Below, one piece after another: positions 1-12,221 of a stretch of 64,000 nt of DNA. The notes below the pieces were generated by a model, which did not search any database, had not been told where the DNA came from, and saw nothing but the letters and a program-made list of their open reading frames with translations. The translations under genes were made by a program, and so were the position numbers. Source of the DNA: Acanthaster planci (Eukaryota > Echinodermata > Asteroidea > Valvatida > Acanthasteridae). Location of the stretch: contig NW_019091356.1 in the NCBI RefSeq assembly GCF_001949145.1, positions 2,212,612 to 2,276,611 on the forward strand, read 5' to 3'. Each line of letters opens with the position of its first letter. Within the stretch, counting starts at the first letter, position 1.

Positions 1-67
1 TGACATTTACCGTAATAACCTCGTTTATTGTCGGCGATGGGTAGTCGGATCGGGTGCTCCGACATAC

Positions 68-490
68 CTGTGACTGGGGGGCAGTCCATTGGCCAGCAGT
101 TGATGGCCGTCTCTTCGAAGCCCATGGTCAGCGCGAAGTCCGGGCGCGGGTTGTCCCCCTTGCTGAACGCAGCGCAGATGTACGGCAGGTCGTCACAGCC
201 GATGATGCTAATGTCGAAGTGGGCCACGATGTCCCGCACCACCATCTCCTGGCCGCCCACCAGCGGGGTGGACGCCTGCTGGGGGCTCAGGATCTGCGGC
301 AGGTGGCCGATCTTGTCGCACCAGCCGTCATCGTAGCGACAGCCGAAGATACCCAGCTTCCACAGGCCCTGGCCGCTAATGCTCTGGCTGCCTGGGGCAC
401 TGATTACCAACAGCTCGAAGGTGACATTGGTTGGGCCTTTGTTAAGACCTGCGCCCACCAGGTCTACCTGGACGCCCAATAGTATCACCT
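68..490 (-). CDS. Gene A exon 4: one copy of the unnamed ~140-residue domain
   Basis: This is a class 1-1 exon of 423 nt (141 codons), acceptor CCTACAG, donor GTATGT. Landmarks shared with genes B and C are SGQGLWKLGIFG, LPQIL, IIGCDDLPYICAAFSKGDNP and a closing C-x4-C (INCWPMDC). It differs in having an extra cysteine pair (FGCRYDDGWCD) where gene C has DGSGxDRxDE, so an additional disulfide is likely. GC-rich codon use contrasts with the AT-rich flanks and supports coding. The antisense strand is also open here (54-482) but is a shadow. Confidence 0.82.
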
Positions 491-3400
491 CTGTAGGTCA
501 GGAGGAATTAGAACTGAATTATAGTCGACATTTTCAAATGTTTAATGTCCCGGGAATGGACTAGGGAAAGAGTTTTAAGTTCACTTCGCCCCCAAAATCG
601 GCCAGTCCCTTCTCAACACTACTCGAAATTTTGTTAGAATGAAAGAAAGAAATGAAAATGAAAGAAAGATTTTCCATTGAACGTTTCATATTTCTTAGAT
701 TTCTTAGATGTTTTGCCACCTTCATTGATAATATTTCTGAAGTCATCTATATACACCCTTCCTTTCCCATACTCGTTAAAGCTTAAGCTTCCAAAGTATC
801 CTGTCTAGGACTGCACCAGATGGGGTTTGCCCTTTAAAAGGGTGGTCTCTCCCGTTTCTTGGCAGCAATATTGTGAAAGATCTGGACAGTATAGATTTTT
901 CTCAACAGATATGTTCACAAAATCGCTGTGCCCAACTTAGCACGGTGCAACGTGTGTCACGACGGCATTGCCCCGCATCATTACCAAAATCCTTAGCACT
1001 AAAGCTTGGAAGATCTCCACATCTGAAGTGTCCCCTCTTGGGACGTCACTGGAAACACCTGTATCTGCAAAGCCTGGCCCGATACTAAATTAAGCGACTA
1101 TCGATATAGGACCTGTTCTAAATGCCTTGTTTCGGTCAAGGGCGCTCTTTGCACTCGCCAGCCATAAATAAAGGTTTCCTCTGACAAGAAGGGGGAAACT
1201 TGAGGGCAAATTAACATTTTCTTAAAGACACAACGCAAGCGGAGGTTGAGCAGTTTATTATGCCTCATTTTGGCGTAACCGTAGGCCCTACAGAAATTCG
1301 AGTTCCAACGACGCTCTGTTGGCAGTAAAATTATAATGGGCTGACTTCGAAAGGCGGAGCGAATCAACGCACTCATGCTTGTACCTGTAGATGCCCCTCT
1401 GGATTTTGAGACTTGAAGCAAAGGTCATTATTGTGAACTTGCATGTACATGTAGTTTCCCTGGCGGCCCTTTGCCTTCGCCCACGGTTTCCTGCCCGCGG
1501 GTGAAAGGCACGCACTCCGCCCCCATCAAACCGCTTCAGGGTCGACATTGACTTGTTATTACGCCGTCGGCACAGCGCACCTTTCAACCATCGCGTTAAC
1601 GTGTGGGTATGCGACAAGGGAATTCGGCACCGAATAGAGTGCATTACGACCGGCTTCGGTTTCAATAGCTCATGCCTTTAAGTTTTTTTTCACCTGTTGA
1701 GAACCGTTGCCCTCTCATCTGCTTTGAATATCAAAACAACTGGTTTTGTTCAAGGCTGTCGCACTCTCCTGTCACAATCAAACCAGTCCGAAACCTAAAG
1801 GTTCGTGACATTATTAGAGACAATCAAATTGAAAATTACATGTCGGATTTGGTTTCGTTTGTGTAAGCGATAAAAATTGTCGTTGGAGGCCTTGTTTACT
1901 TTCAAAATAGGACACAGATTGGTCGTCAAGACTCATAAGCCAGGACCTGTGTCTCCTAAGCCTCGAGGAAAGAAATCTGGAGAACTCGGTGAGAGCTGTT
2001 ATGCTCCGAAAATGCAACTACGCAACTCAGGTTGTTTCAACAGTAGGCCCTATGTTCTTCGCTGATGTAGATTTAACACTTCTGTGTCTACGGTAACTTG
2101 TCTTCTTTTTCTACAGCCTTTGTAAGGCTTCATGCTTGTCCTGTGAATCAAACGCTCTGCTAATACGCTTCAAAGCCGAAGTGTTAATTGGAAGAACTTT
2201 TCATTCTGGACAGGTCATGATGTCATTTCGACACCTTTTCTCCAGTATTTAGTATAGATAGATAGAGACAAAAACCCTCATACGAACTACCCGTGCTTGC
2301 TATGGTGGGGAAAATATTACAGCTTATAACCGCCCAGTTATAGAGGCTATCCGTTCCGTTGGCTCGTATGTATACATACTAGCCGTAGTCAGATAATTCG
2401 GACGTGGCCACGGCTTGAATTCGAGCATCTTTCTACCTGTGCAGGTGACTCAACTTTTTTTGACGAAATTCCGGGAGTAATTCAACCCATCGAGCGCAGT
2501 TTACCCGCAGGACGACCACCAAATTAGTTTAGTACAGGATTTCACGTCTGACTTCAGCCCCAGGACAACGTGCTAACGAACAGTTCGACACTCGATTATC
2601 GGCTACTCGATCCTTGGCTCGTACCTTTTCGGCATTCCCCGTTGGCCTGCATCGATACCATCGGGTTGTCACAGGCGGCGTTATCGAGCCGGCAGAGGTT
2701 GTCGTACGTCACGCCATCCGATCCGCAGACCGGCTCGTAGGCGTTGCCGCACGGACGCTTGCATCCTGCATTTCGGGTGCAGGAAAAAGTGGGAAGAGAA
2801 ACCATTCAAAGTCAGTTAAGTGGTTACGCCCTCTGAGTGGTACTCAGTGAATAGCAAAAGCCCCACCGCACCCCCAGGCTGGAGATAGCTAATTTTCCAC
2901 TTTGTAATTAACTCCCCCATCCCTCTAAACCCATCCAATGAACTCCCTACTCCACCCACTTTACTTCTTTGCCGCAAAACGTTTTCTCTACAACAAAACG
3001 GGGTTTGAGGTTCCTTTTCACCGAGGTCAAGGGTCTATATTACTGAAATGCTTTGCGATAATGATTAGCTAAATACACCAAGTCAGCTACAGTGTTTGGA
3101 TAAAATTGCATTTGGCCCGTGATTGGTGCCTTTCTGTTTCTGAAGTCTTCTCGGTGTATTCTGTGACCAGCTGCGCATGCTGCACAGCTCTGGTTTCACC
3201 GTGATGTCGGGTCTCACCTCGGCATGGTCCGTTCCTGACGCGATACAAGCTTCGGTCCTGACATCGCCTGTTTTCTAGCTTGCACTGATTCTTGTATGTT
3301 TTCCCGTCAGAACCGCAAACGGGGCTCTCCCTCTTAGGACACCTCCTCGTACATCCTAAGGGGGGTAAATAATTGGGCACAAAATCCGATGGGATTAATG

Positions 3401-6400
3401 GTAAATAACATACGTAATTGAATGTTCCTTGATAGTTATCTTGAGCCATTTCTGGTTATGACACCAAGGATTCCCTCAAAGGCGCCCTGTGGCTCGCAAG
3501 CCTGAAGAAACCTGTAAAACAGTCACAGTTTCAGAGGTGGGAGGAAAACCTCAGAGGAATATTCAGGGTAAAACCCATGAAATCAGGTAGGGACTGAAAA
3601 CCCAATTTACATGTGGACTGGGGCCGGGAATCGAACCCGGACCGCAGAGGTGGAAGGCCAGGGAAGAACCACCACGCCAACACGACTCCCCAACTGACTC
3701 CTGGCTTTTCATATATTTCAAGCATTGCTTGCGTTTTGCAGTCCAGCAGCTCTGTCAAAAGCGGCAAGAAATAAGCATGATAGTTTTTTACACAATTTTC
3801 CAGGTGAGTACCGTAGTTGGTTCAAAGCCGCCAGTTTGAATGGTAGCCTATGGTTTTACTTCTTCAAATAATGCATTACTTTGAAAAGCCAGCACTTTGT
3901 GACTTGCTCATTGCAAAGAAAAAGAAAAAAGAAGTCTCATTAATATGCCGTTTACCCGCCAATGTGTTTTGCCCCGAGGCATTCCGTGTGCTGAATCAGC
4001 ATACTTTCTGTGATTTTTTTCTGGTTAAATTAGACCACTAACAGCAAATCAATAACAAAGTCTCAGGACAAAGGGAAACAAACGGTTAGCCACCTCAGGT
4101 CTACGCATTCCTGACCAAAGAAATTGTTGGAATCGTCTTTTACTAGGGACGCAGGACCCAGCTTAAATTGGAGAACGCAACAGAGAATGCCCCTTCCCAT
4201 ACGTTCCGTCACCTGGGCACGTATGTTCATGCCTTATAGAGACAACGTTCATTATAAGCGCGCATGCGCTCTTCATTTTTACGCAGACAACAACGGTTTT
4301 TCGTGCTCTCAGACGACGTTGTAGCGCAGAATTTTTCAACGACCGACCTCGTAAAATACCAAAGTGAAGAAGCATAAATAACCTTTTGGAGGATCTAACC
4401 ACGACACCACAAACAACACACAATTTTCCTCCATTACTGATGTTTTTAAATAAGAGTAAATATCAGAACAGTATAAAAAAGTGGATTTTACGGACCCTTT
4501 ACAACACTGAAAAAATCGAAACTGCAAAATGTTGCACTAATTTCATTAATGAATTTTTAATACAATGTAAATTTTCTGAGACAAAGATTTCGCCCCAAAT
4601 TAAAGATTCATCCTTAATTTCAGACATTTTTTTTGAATCCGCCGGATAAATTTTTCATTAGTAAGTCATTTTAAATCACCCCAAAAAAATCGTATCGATC
4701 CGACGGTGCACGAAAATTCAAAGCCATTTTGTAAATTGTATCCATTTTCATTACCAAACTGGTATATCCAACATGATTTTCTGTTAGATTGTACCGATTT
4801 GGTAGGTACTGATACTAGTTTTTAAGGTAGAATCGTTAAATTAGTGACGTTTCCTGTTCCTCACTTTAACTGCTGTGAANNNNNNNNNNNNNNNNNNNNN
4901 NNNNNNNNNNNNNNNNNNNNNNNNNNNNNNNNNNNNNNNNNNNNNNNNNNNNNNNNNNNNNNNNNNNNNNNNNNNNNNNNNNNNNNNNNNNNNNNNNNNN
5001 NNNNNNNNNNNNNNNNNNNNNNNNNNNNNNNNNNNNNNNNNNNNNNNNNNNNNNNNNNNNNNNNNNNCATTTCTTGCTGGGTATAGCTGTGAACACTGAC
5101 TAGTGCGGTACCGAGACGTCAAAGTCGTCGCGTCCGCCCCAGCACGTACATGTACATGTACGTGTCTCGCACATACAATGTAAACACGCATACACGACTG
5201 CACTTGACCCGTGACTCTCTGTTGCAAGAATGTTACTCAGACGTCTGCCTTTACAAGAGTATGGTGCAAGAGTGTCCTCTTTTTTTGTGTGAAAAGTTTG
5301 ACAAAGCAATAATTCCTGACTCTAAGAAATAAGTTTTATAGGACAATTTTTTTTAGATGAAACGTGATGTATTTTTCCATCACAAAATATCTGGATTCAC
5401 ACAATTGGCGCGAAAATTTGGTTTAAATGCAACTTATTTTTCAAAATATTTTATCCGGCGGATTCCTAGTTTTTGAGTGCAATCGATTAAGACAGTCATT
5501 TAGTTTATAAGAATCTAGTTTTTATAACCAAAAACTCATTTTTAATAGATATTGATCAAATTTCGCAACACTCTTTTTTCCGGTGAATTTTTGGGTTTAA
5601 TACTTAAAACCACATTGTTCATTCCTTTTTTGAGGCAGGGCACAATATCGATGCTACTGAAAAATAAAACAGTTAATGTAATTTGGATATGTCATGAAAA
5701 AAAATCATTATTTATGCTCCGTTTCGTGGAAATCCATTGACAAAGATGACGCCTCATTTTGTAATTATAGCGCGCGAAAACATAGTCTGTTGCTATTTCG
5801 TCATGCCTGTGTAAATCTTGCGCACGCGCACTTTGGTAATGAGAGCCATGAACATATACGTGTGGGCACAGCCCCTCTTGCAATCAAGACATTTCACAGA
5901 ATACTAGTATTACCCTCCTCCAGTTCAACCAACCCCTTTTGAGACGCCCATTTACAAAATCAAGGGCCAACGAGTTTTCATCAGAAGCCGTTTTCAAAAG
6001 CAGTTACACTCTCCGTGAATTATTGCAACTTTCTGTTTTTTCCCGGGAGTATCCATTATCGCGTTTCCCTCGAAAGCTCCTACATTCTATTAATAGCGAG
6101 AGGCAATCTGCGGGGACATGCCTGGGAGGGTTGAGGGGAAATCTAGAGACTGTAGAAGGAAGTTTGTATGCTAGTGTAAAGTTCAGAGTTTTGCTCTGGA
6201 AACATGACTTGAAATCGAACAGCTTCACCAAGTCATACGAAAAAAAAATATTTATAGTTTGGATGCAAGTATTGCTGAATTAGTGATAGGCCTTATTCAC
6301 GGGAGGCCATTTTGATAATGTTCCCAGAATCCTATCTTATTCAAAGGAATCTGTCAAATGGGGCAGGGCCAGACTTTTTTTGTTTTCCAAGCCTCACTTT

Positions 6401-8199
6401 CGTTTTTGAAATGTGGCTTCGAAAAGTATTTAGATATTCTAAATTATTAATCAAAAACCTCGTCATCAGCGTAAATGACATCCATTTGTTTCAAGGTCAA
6501 AAATAAAGACCTCACTAAACACTCCAAAAGAGTAGAAACCATTTCGAAAAAAAGTGAACATCACACCAAAAGGGGAGCCATCCATGGGACAAACACCGGT
6601 ATTTTTCGAGTTGTCCTTTACACCGCTCATTGGCAAAGTAAAACATTCAATCTTTTTGAGAGCATTTTACTCTTTTAGAGTTGTTTTTACTCGTTTTAAA
6701 GTGATTTCACTGTTTTGGAGTGGTTTCATAAGTTACTCTTTCTTTGAGTCGGCTTTTCACTCTTTTGCCTTGAGAGAGAGTGTGCTCGGCTTTGAATTCG
6801 GTTGGGTCGACTGGGTTTCACCACTGTCCCAGTGTGTGATGCGGTGTTACATGTGGTCATTGTGACTGCCAACCGGAATAACGCAGGGAGCAGTAGACGC
6901 TGCTATATCAGCTGCAACCGCTCACCATCGGAGATTTAGGTTGAGCAGCAACACATACGTGTAATAAGGGGTTGTGAAGGAAGTCACTTGAGAGGGTGCA
7001 GTACATGTAACCACGGAGTTCTCCACGTATTGAGTATCGGGAAGGCACGCTGCAGTACCTATCTGGCCCTCAATGTGCCCTACATCTGCGAATGACCCCT
7101 GCACATCGGATCCCTACCTAAAACCACTTGACCTCCGTGGGAATATAGAGCTAGTTTTTAAATCGTATTTTCAGAATTTTGAAGGTTTTTTATTTTCCTA
7201 AAATGTTCACAGAAGTCTTGTGCAAAACTTGATTCGTTGTCATCACTGTCATAAAATTACTTTTTAATAATACGGCTTAGTGCTTGACAACTGCACATGA
7301 TGGCCTGGCTGATGTACATGTATACTTTCAACTTGAAGTTGTTTCCAGGAAGAGAAGCTTATTTTTATTGGAAATGGCACGACGAATTCCGTTAATATTT
7401 TATAACTTTTAACCGGCCCATCAAGAGGTGGGCTATGTATTCGCCAATTTCAACATGCTTTGCAGAAAAGATTAAACATTAAAAAGTAGATAGAAGGATT
7501 TTGCTATCTACCGGCCGACTCTGCTTCCATACGGTAAGCTGGGGCGGATCCAGACATTTTGGGGGCGGGGGTTAGATTTTTGAAATGTTCTACCCTTGTA
7601 GACAAGTAGAAATGATGATGAAACATTTGATATACATGCCATATTTACAATCGTATTGGTGCACTTACTTTAGTTATTTCTATGATTTTCCCCATTTTCC
7701 CCCATTTGGGGGGGGGGTGTCTCAGAGCGGGTCGCCCCCTAAACTCTCCTGGATCCGCGACCGATAAGGTTAGCTCGTTTATGCGTGTTGCCATGTTCAG
7801 TCCTGAGTTGACTCTCTGCCCAGCTTTGGCATGCTATAAACTGGGTGTAACGAAGCATCACCACCAAAATATCGGACAACAGACATAAAAGTGGAAGTTC
7901 TTTGTGGTTTTCAAAATGGCACGGCTTGCCCAATGCCCATCTCTTTCAGAACAAGGTTACACTCATTTGTCACTGAATTCTTTCAGAATTAATATTGAAC
8001 CTTTGATTTTCCCGACGAAGAGGAGTATTTTGTGGGTAAAATGACGTTAATACTCCCGACACGGCTTCATCTTCGCATGAAGCTTTATAAAAAATAACAC
8101 CACTTTAGAAATTTACTTACTTTGTGCGAAAGCGTTTGTCAAGATAATGCAGAGCACTGTCCACCGAAGCAGATTCGACCGAGTTGGCACCACGGACAT
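68..8199 (-). CDS. Gene A: secreted protein with two Kazal domains and an unnamed repeat domain (5'-complete, runs off left edge)
   Basis: Four coding exons are visible: 8121-8199, 3218-3355, 2625-2765 and 68-490. All join in phase 1 and all introns are GT-AG. The first encodes a 26-residue signal peptide (MSVVPTRSNLLRWTVLCIIL, then TNAFAQ), with likely cleavage after AFA. The next two each encode one six-cysteine Kazal serine-protease-inhibitor module. The fourth encodes one copy of the ~140-residue domain that fills genes B and C. If no exon is hidden in intron 1 (which contains the assembly gap 4880-5067), the mature protein starts at or just before the first Kazal cysteine. The last visible exon ends at a strong donor (CAG|GTATGT), so more exons lie beyond base 1. 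Kazal modules suggest secreted protease inhibition; the role of the other domain is unknown. It is the last gene of a three-gene paralogous array on this strand. Confidence 0.8.
2625..2765 (-). CDS. Gene A exon 3: Kazal domain 2
   Basis: This is a class 1-1 exon of 141 nt, acceptor AAATGCAG and donor GTACGA. Cysteine spacing is the same as in the preceding module (3-7-10-6-12), with core PVCGSDGVTYDNLC. The predicted P1 residue is asparagine (CGNAY), so its specificity should differ from domain 1, or it may be structural. The two modules sit next to each other with only one residue between the last cysteine-arginine of the first and the first cysteine of the second. Confidence 0.9.
3218..3355 (-). 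CDS. Gene A exon 2: Kazal domain 1
   Basis: This is a class 1-1 exon of 138 nt, acceptor CCCCTTAG and donor GTGAGA. Cysteine spacing is C-x3-C-x7-C-x10-C-x6-C-x12-C with the diagnostic PVCGSDGKTYKNQC core, which is a complete Kazal module of the short C1-C2 type. By the standard Kazal numbering the P1 residue (second after Cys2) is lysine (CPKRE). That predicts trypsin-like target proteases; this is inferred from family rules and not shown. Confidence 0.9.
3510..3695 (-). repeat. tRNA-derived SINE
   Basis: On the minus strand a pol III A-box-like stretch (GTGTTGGCGTGGTGG) is followed by a perfect B box (GGGTTCGATTCCC). A body follows that ends with a TTTTCCTCCCACCTCT word of a kind common in invertebrate SINE tails. 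It lies in gene A intron 1, downstream end. Confidence 0.6.
4635..5465. mobile_element. Candidate DNA transposon with 16-bp perfect inverted repeats
   Basis: GAATCCGCCGGATAAA at 4635-4650 recurs as its exact reverse complement at 5450-5465. The span is 831 bp and contains the assembly gap 4880-5067, so internal content is incomplete. No transposase frame is visible, so a non-autonomous element is the likely reading. Confidence 0.5.
4880..5067. other. Assembly gap
   Basis: 188 undetermined bases inside gene A intron 1. Confidence 1.
6510..6790. repeat. Interspersed ACTC-T-rich inverted modules
   Basis: Short modules such as ACTCCAAAAGAGT and its inverse orientation (TTTTGGAGTG, TTTTAGAGT, ACTCTTT) recur many times over about 280 bp in gene A intron 1. 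The pattern could form several small hairpins. No coding content. Confidence 0.4.
7538..7765. mobile_element. MITE-like element with GGCGGATCCAG-type ends
   Basis: The left end GGGGCGGATCCAG, followed by a G-run, is mirrored on the right by CTCCTGGATCCGCGACC preceded by a C-run. This gives imperfect ~30-bp inverted ends around a ~170-bp core. Resembles short non-autonomous DNA elements; no coding capacity. Confidence 0.5.
8121..8199 (-). CDS. Gene A exon 1: signal peptide
   Basis: The exon runs from ATG at 8199 to donor GTAAGT at 8119-8120, 79 nt, ending in phase 1. It encodes a short basic N-end (R7, R12), a hydrophobic core (WTVLCIIL) and a small-residue cleavage site (NAFA-Q). The start is chosen because it lies about 110 nt downstream of a TATA box and gives a signal peptide whose phase matches the next exon. 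Confidence 0.78.
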
Positions 8200-8306
8200 T
8201 TCTGATACAAGATTCTGAAACGTCTGCGCGGTAAAACCAATCTCCACAAGTTTTCCAGCGAAGTCTTAGACCCACTACTTGGCCTCTGTGCGTCGAGACG
8301 TGTGGT

Positions 8307-8315
8307 TTTTATATA
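8307..8315 (-). promoter_or_regulatory. TATA box of gene A
   Basis: TATATAAAA on the minus strand, 108 nt upstream of the gene A start codon. Transcription would be expected to begin about 30 nt downstream, near 8275-8280, leaving a 5' leader of roughly 75-80 nt. It is an exact match to the TATA consensus, and gene B has the same word at the same distance. Confidence 0.6.
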
Positions 8316-8399
8316 TGCATCGCGGTTCCACCGTCAGGAACACTCGGTGGTGAGCGAGTCAGGGAGGGAAATGTAAGGACCCAATTGTCTTGGGAAGAT

Positions 8400-11300
8400 A
8401 TTTTTCCCCCGTCACACCCAAGGCGGCGCCCGACCGTTAAAACGAACCTGATTCGATCAACAACTCCCACGAGGGCTAGGGCAGAAGGTTAACCGACAAA
8501 ATCTGCGGCCCTTAAGTCCTCAGAGATGCTGGTTCCTGCCGATTGCGAGCAGTCAGCAGTCCCTGCCTTGGCACGCGTTCAACTTCACTCTTTACCGAAG
8601 GAGCCATCGCCCTTTGCCTCAGCCATCGTTCGTCTTCTGCGTGTAGTCAAATTCCCAGCGGTGCATGAAAAGTTTGAGGAATTGTAACTCGCCGAGAAAA
8701 CAAGCGACCACGGCGACGTAACTCTCGGTCAAGAAGCTGTGGGGATTGCTTTTCCAGAGCAAAGTTCTGAGAATAGAAATGAATCTACATGATTATGTAG
8801 CCACATCATTACAGATAATTTTGATAACCTGTCCGCCGGTTTTCTTGGCAGTGATGAGGATGATTTAGAGCTGACTTTTCAGTCTTGGGGTTTGTTTCAT
8901 GTGAGGTCCCGTTTGACAGACGGTAAGCGACCCCGTCTGTCGAGTGGATTACTTTATGACCATAGTGGATAAGATCAAGCTTGGGAAGTGATGTCACTAA
9001 TTCACGAGAATTTGAACTTCAAAAAATTGGTTGTGTTTGTAGTTACAAAGTCATGGAGGCACTAATCCTTCTACATGGCTTTCGTTGCCTGCACTGTACT
9101 GTAATTCTTTACATATTGCACAGACGCTGAAACGACGCACGCCCTCTGTGCCGACCGAATGATGAGCTTAGTCACGACTTTGAAGTTGATTCTCACAATA
9201 TTTAGTTTCCTGCGTTTCATTGTTTGGGTGAATGCTGCAGAGAAACGGCAAGTTGGAAAACAACCCTCCTGGGTTTCCCATGTAGTATCTTTCTTCAAAT
9301 TTTAAGGCCTAAATCCTAAAAGAGCCAGCCGGGGCGAATTCCGTTCATGTAATTTTTTTTTAATGTTTTAGCCTGTCATTGCGGGGCCTTTGAAAGTGCT
9401 TTTCAATTTACCAGCTTCAATATCGATATGTAAACTTCAATATTAGGTCATGCAAACAAAAGACTGAATATTTTAGTCATAGTTGTTGTGTAACCGTGTG
9501 TGTTTTTTTGTTTTTTTGTTTGTTTGTTTTTTGTAGCCTGCGACTTCTAATCCGGCAGGATTGGCTGTTTCGATCGTGTAGTTACCATTGTTTTCTATTT
9601 TCAGGTATGCCAACCTTGTTTGATTTTTTGTCCCGTCATCTGTCAAATGCAAACGTAGCCCGATTTCATTCTCCGAAGTCGATCAATAAGTTTATTGTCT
9701 TTCTCTTTGTCACAAGAGGGGATTTAAATGTTTCAACATTCGTTTTGGTATTACGTCCTGACACATGGCAACAAATAAATGACTGAAAAACAATGCAGAC
9801 GAAGCTTGACAGGCAGACCTCAGCTCCGTCTGGCAGATGGCGGGTGATCCACAGCGCGTGGGAGTTCCAAGGTTTGTCGACACGCGAGTTGCGCGGCTTT
9901 ACATTCTCTGCATGTACCAGACATATACATTTGGCAGAGAACGAACAACAAAATTTGCAAGTCAATCATTTCAAAAACTTTCTCGAATCTCTCATGCAGG
10001 TTTGAAGAATATTTTTCAGAATAGTGCTCAGAAATATTTTCATGTCAAGCAGAACGTCAAGAAAAAACATTACATGTACAAAATGATGTGCGAAGAAGCG
10101 TTTGGCAGAAAATAAAACGGTAATGATGGGGATGAGGTTGAGGTAAGGGTTGACGAGAGGACTCTGGGAACATTCCTAAAGCGGAGACACTCCGTGTGCA
10201 GAACCTTGACGTGTTCAACCGTTCGTAAGTGACTTTGCCATACACGCTCACACACCACAGACTATAAACAGAATCCCATTGGATTAACGCTCAAGCTGCG
10301 CGTTAACTTCCGGTTCCATGGCATGGTTCCATGTAATATTAACCCTGGTGCAATGGGCGTAGCTTAACTGAAGTGACTTCACACTTGACTCTGTCTGGTA
10401 TTCATTTAGCAGTTGTCCAAGTATGACGTCACAAGTCACAGGTCATCATCGAACACACATCGTTTACTACCTTGTACCTATCGACGAGGTGGCCTGATTG
10501 TGGCATAAATTGTGCATCACCGAAGCATTTTACGTGTAGATAAGAGAGTCTGTGCTGGACTGAGTAGAGTTGATCAGAGAAGATCATAAATGAAAGCTGA
10601 GAGCGATGTCGCCGCCATGTTAACTTGCTCTCATTGTGTTCAATATGTCACAGAGAAAAAGCTAAATAGGTGAGATACAAGCTTTTGTGCACTGTGTGAA
10701 TAAAGTATACGAAGCAGTTTAATTTTGAACAGGCAAAGTCATGAAATGGGTGCGGTTCTCACGAAATTTCATTGGCATCAGAAGCAGTATGCAAATTTAT
10801 TGATTACCCTTTAACCATATGGACAGATAGGCCTAAGAAATTACCTTTATCCTTGAAGAAAAAACGGCTTGTGTGTACCTCATAAAAGTTCATTGCAAAA
10901 GAATAATTTTGTATTTCAGTATTTTGTTCAAATTCAATAATAATAACAAAAGTTTTCCTGTAAGGACCTAATAAAAGCTAACACAAAACTCTGTATTCTT
11001 CTAAATGTTCTATCCATTTCGATTAACTGCACTGATCTGAAAATTTCAAAATAGCCCCAACGGAAAACGGAAAATGCTAAAAATCAACCATCAGGTTCAA
11101 AGCAGAATAACGAATTATAGAAATAAATTCAAAATTACTTCCCCTACCCCAGAAAACCCCAATCCGTTTAAGAAAATACAGTTTCATATAGGTTAATGTT
11201 TGCCCAACTGTAGATGAACAGCCAATCTCGTTTTGGTTGATTTGGAATATTGTGTAATTTTTAAGAAATTTACCAAAAGTAACAATTATTTCTACTGGAA

Positions 11301-12221
11301 GGCTACGAAAAGCATATACCTCTAAAATGGGTACCTGATCCGACCAACCACCGCTGTTAACAAACGAGGACTGTACAGACAAATATCTCTGTGATCGGAA
11401 CAGGGCCGGCGTAATTGGATTGCCCAATCAAGACCATGTTGAAGAGAGCTTTTGTCCTTAAATGTGGTAAACTTCTTGGCTACAAATTTTGGCAGTAATT
11501 TTAATAACCTTTCAAAATTTAACTTTCCCATCAGGAAAGAACCTAAAAAAATATATTCCCTCTGGGATTTGACCCAAGAACGCCCACCCACTACACTCAT
11601 CCTCTTCCCTCTATGCTGCACTACACAAGCCAAGTCATCGAATTCCCCCCCTTCTTTTGCATCAACGATCCCATAAAATGACACTGAAGCTGTTAGGAAG
11701 TTCAGGTAATATAGGACCCCATTCCGAACAGGGGTATTTCTCTGCCCCGTCTTTTATCAGCGGTAGTGAGTCGGATCGGATGCACCGCAAATTATATCAA
11801 TTTACTGCCCAAGACCTCCTCTAGGAACTACTGAAGTTATGACAATGATTGTGCTGCTAGGGTTGTCGCTCCGTCTCTGTCGTTCAAATGGCTGCCCCGA
11901 CCTTAGGGCCATCTTGGATCTAAAATTCCTGTTGGATTTGATTACAAAACACACAAACGTCAGTTTGAGTTCGATAAAAAGATTGTCCGTTACGTGGTGA
12001 TGCTGATTACCGCGGTGACCATTTTTGGGAAGGCCCTTTCGAAGGTCCACAGTGGTTTATGTATGTTCGGCGCAAATAACATCTGTGTTTAACTCGTTTA
12101 AAATCGAATGTGGATCCATCGCAACGTTTTAAAGGTTCCCGAAACACCTAGAAGATTTTCAATGTACACAATGTGGTATATTTCAACTGCTGAAATTTTA
12201 GCGAAGAACGACTGAAAAGAT
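8400..12221. other. Intergenic region between genes B and A
   Basis: No convincing coding exon was found on either strand. The open frames here are short, lack splice signals and do not resemble the array domain. It holds a possible degenerate SINE (11330-11684), AT-rich sequence at 10700-11050 and homopolymer runs. An unrecognised last exon of gene B could lie here. Confidence 0.5.
11330..11684 (-). repeat. Possible degenerate tRNA-derived SINE
   Basis: On the minus strand a B-box-like word (GGGTCAAATCCC, at about 11565-11580) follows, by about 45 nt, an A-box-like TGGCTTGTGTAGTG. A ~250-bp AT-rich body follows. A long open frame (120 codons) crosses it but has no recognisable domain. Only one copy is in the window, so the call is weak. 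Confidence 0.25.

Noticed and set aside
54-482. 142-codon plus-strand open frame
   Set aside because: It is the antisense of the gene A domain exon, whose minus-strand reading has splice sites, phase and family landmarks.
11322-11684. 120-codon minus-strand frame as a gene
   Set aside because: No domain, start context or splice signals. It overlaps a B-box-like SINE candidate.
11768-11790. Similarity of about 20 bases between here and 38-60 as a homologous terminal exon of genes A and B
   Set aside because: Eighteen of 20 bases match, but by-chance matches of this quality are expected in 64 kb, and no acceptor precedes the copy here.
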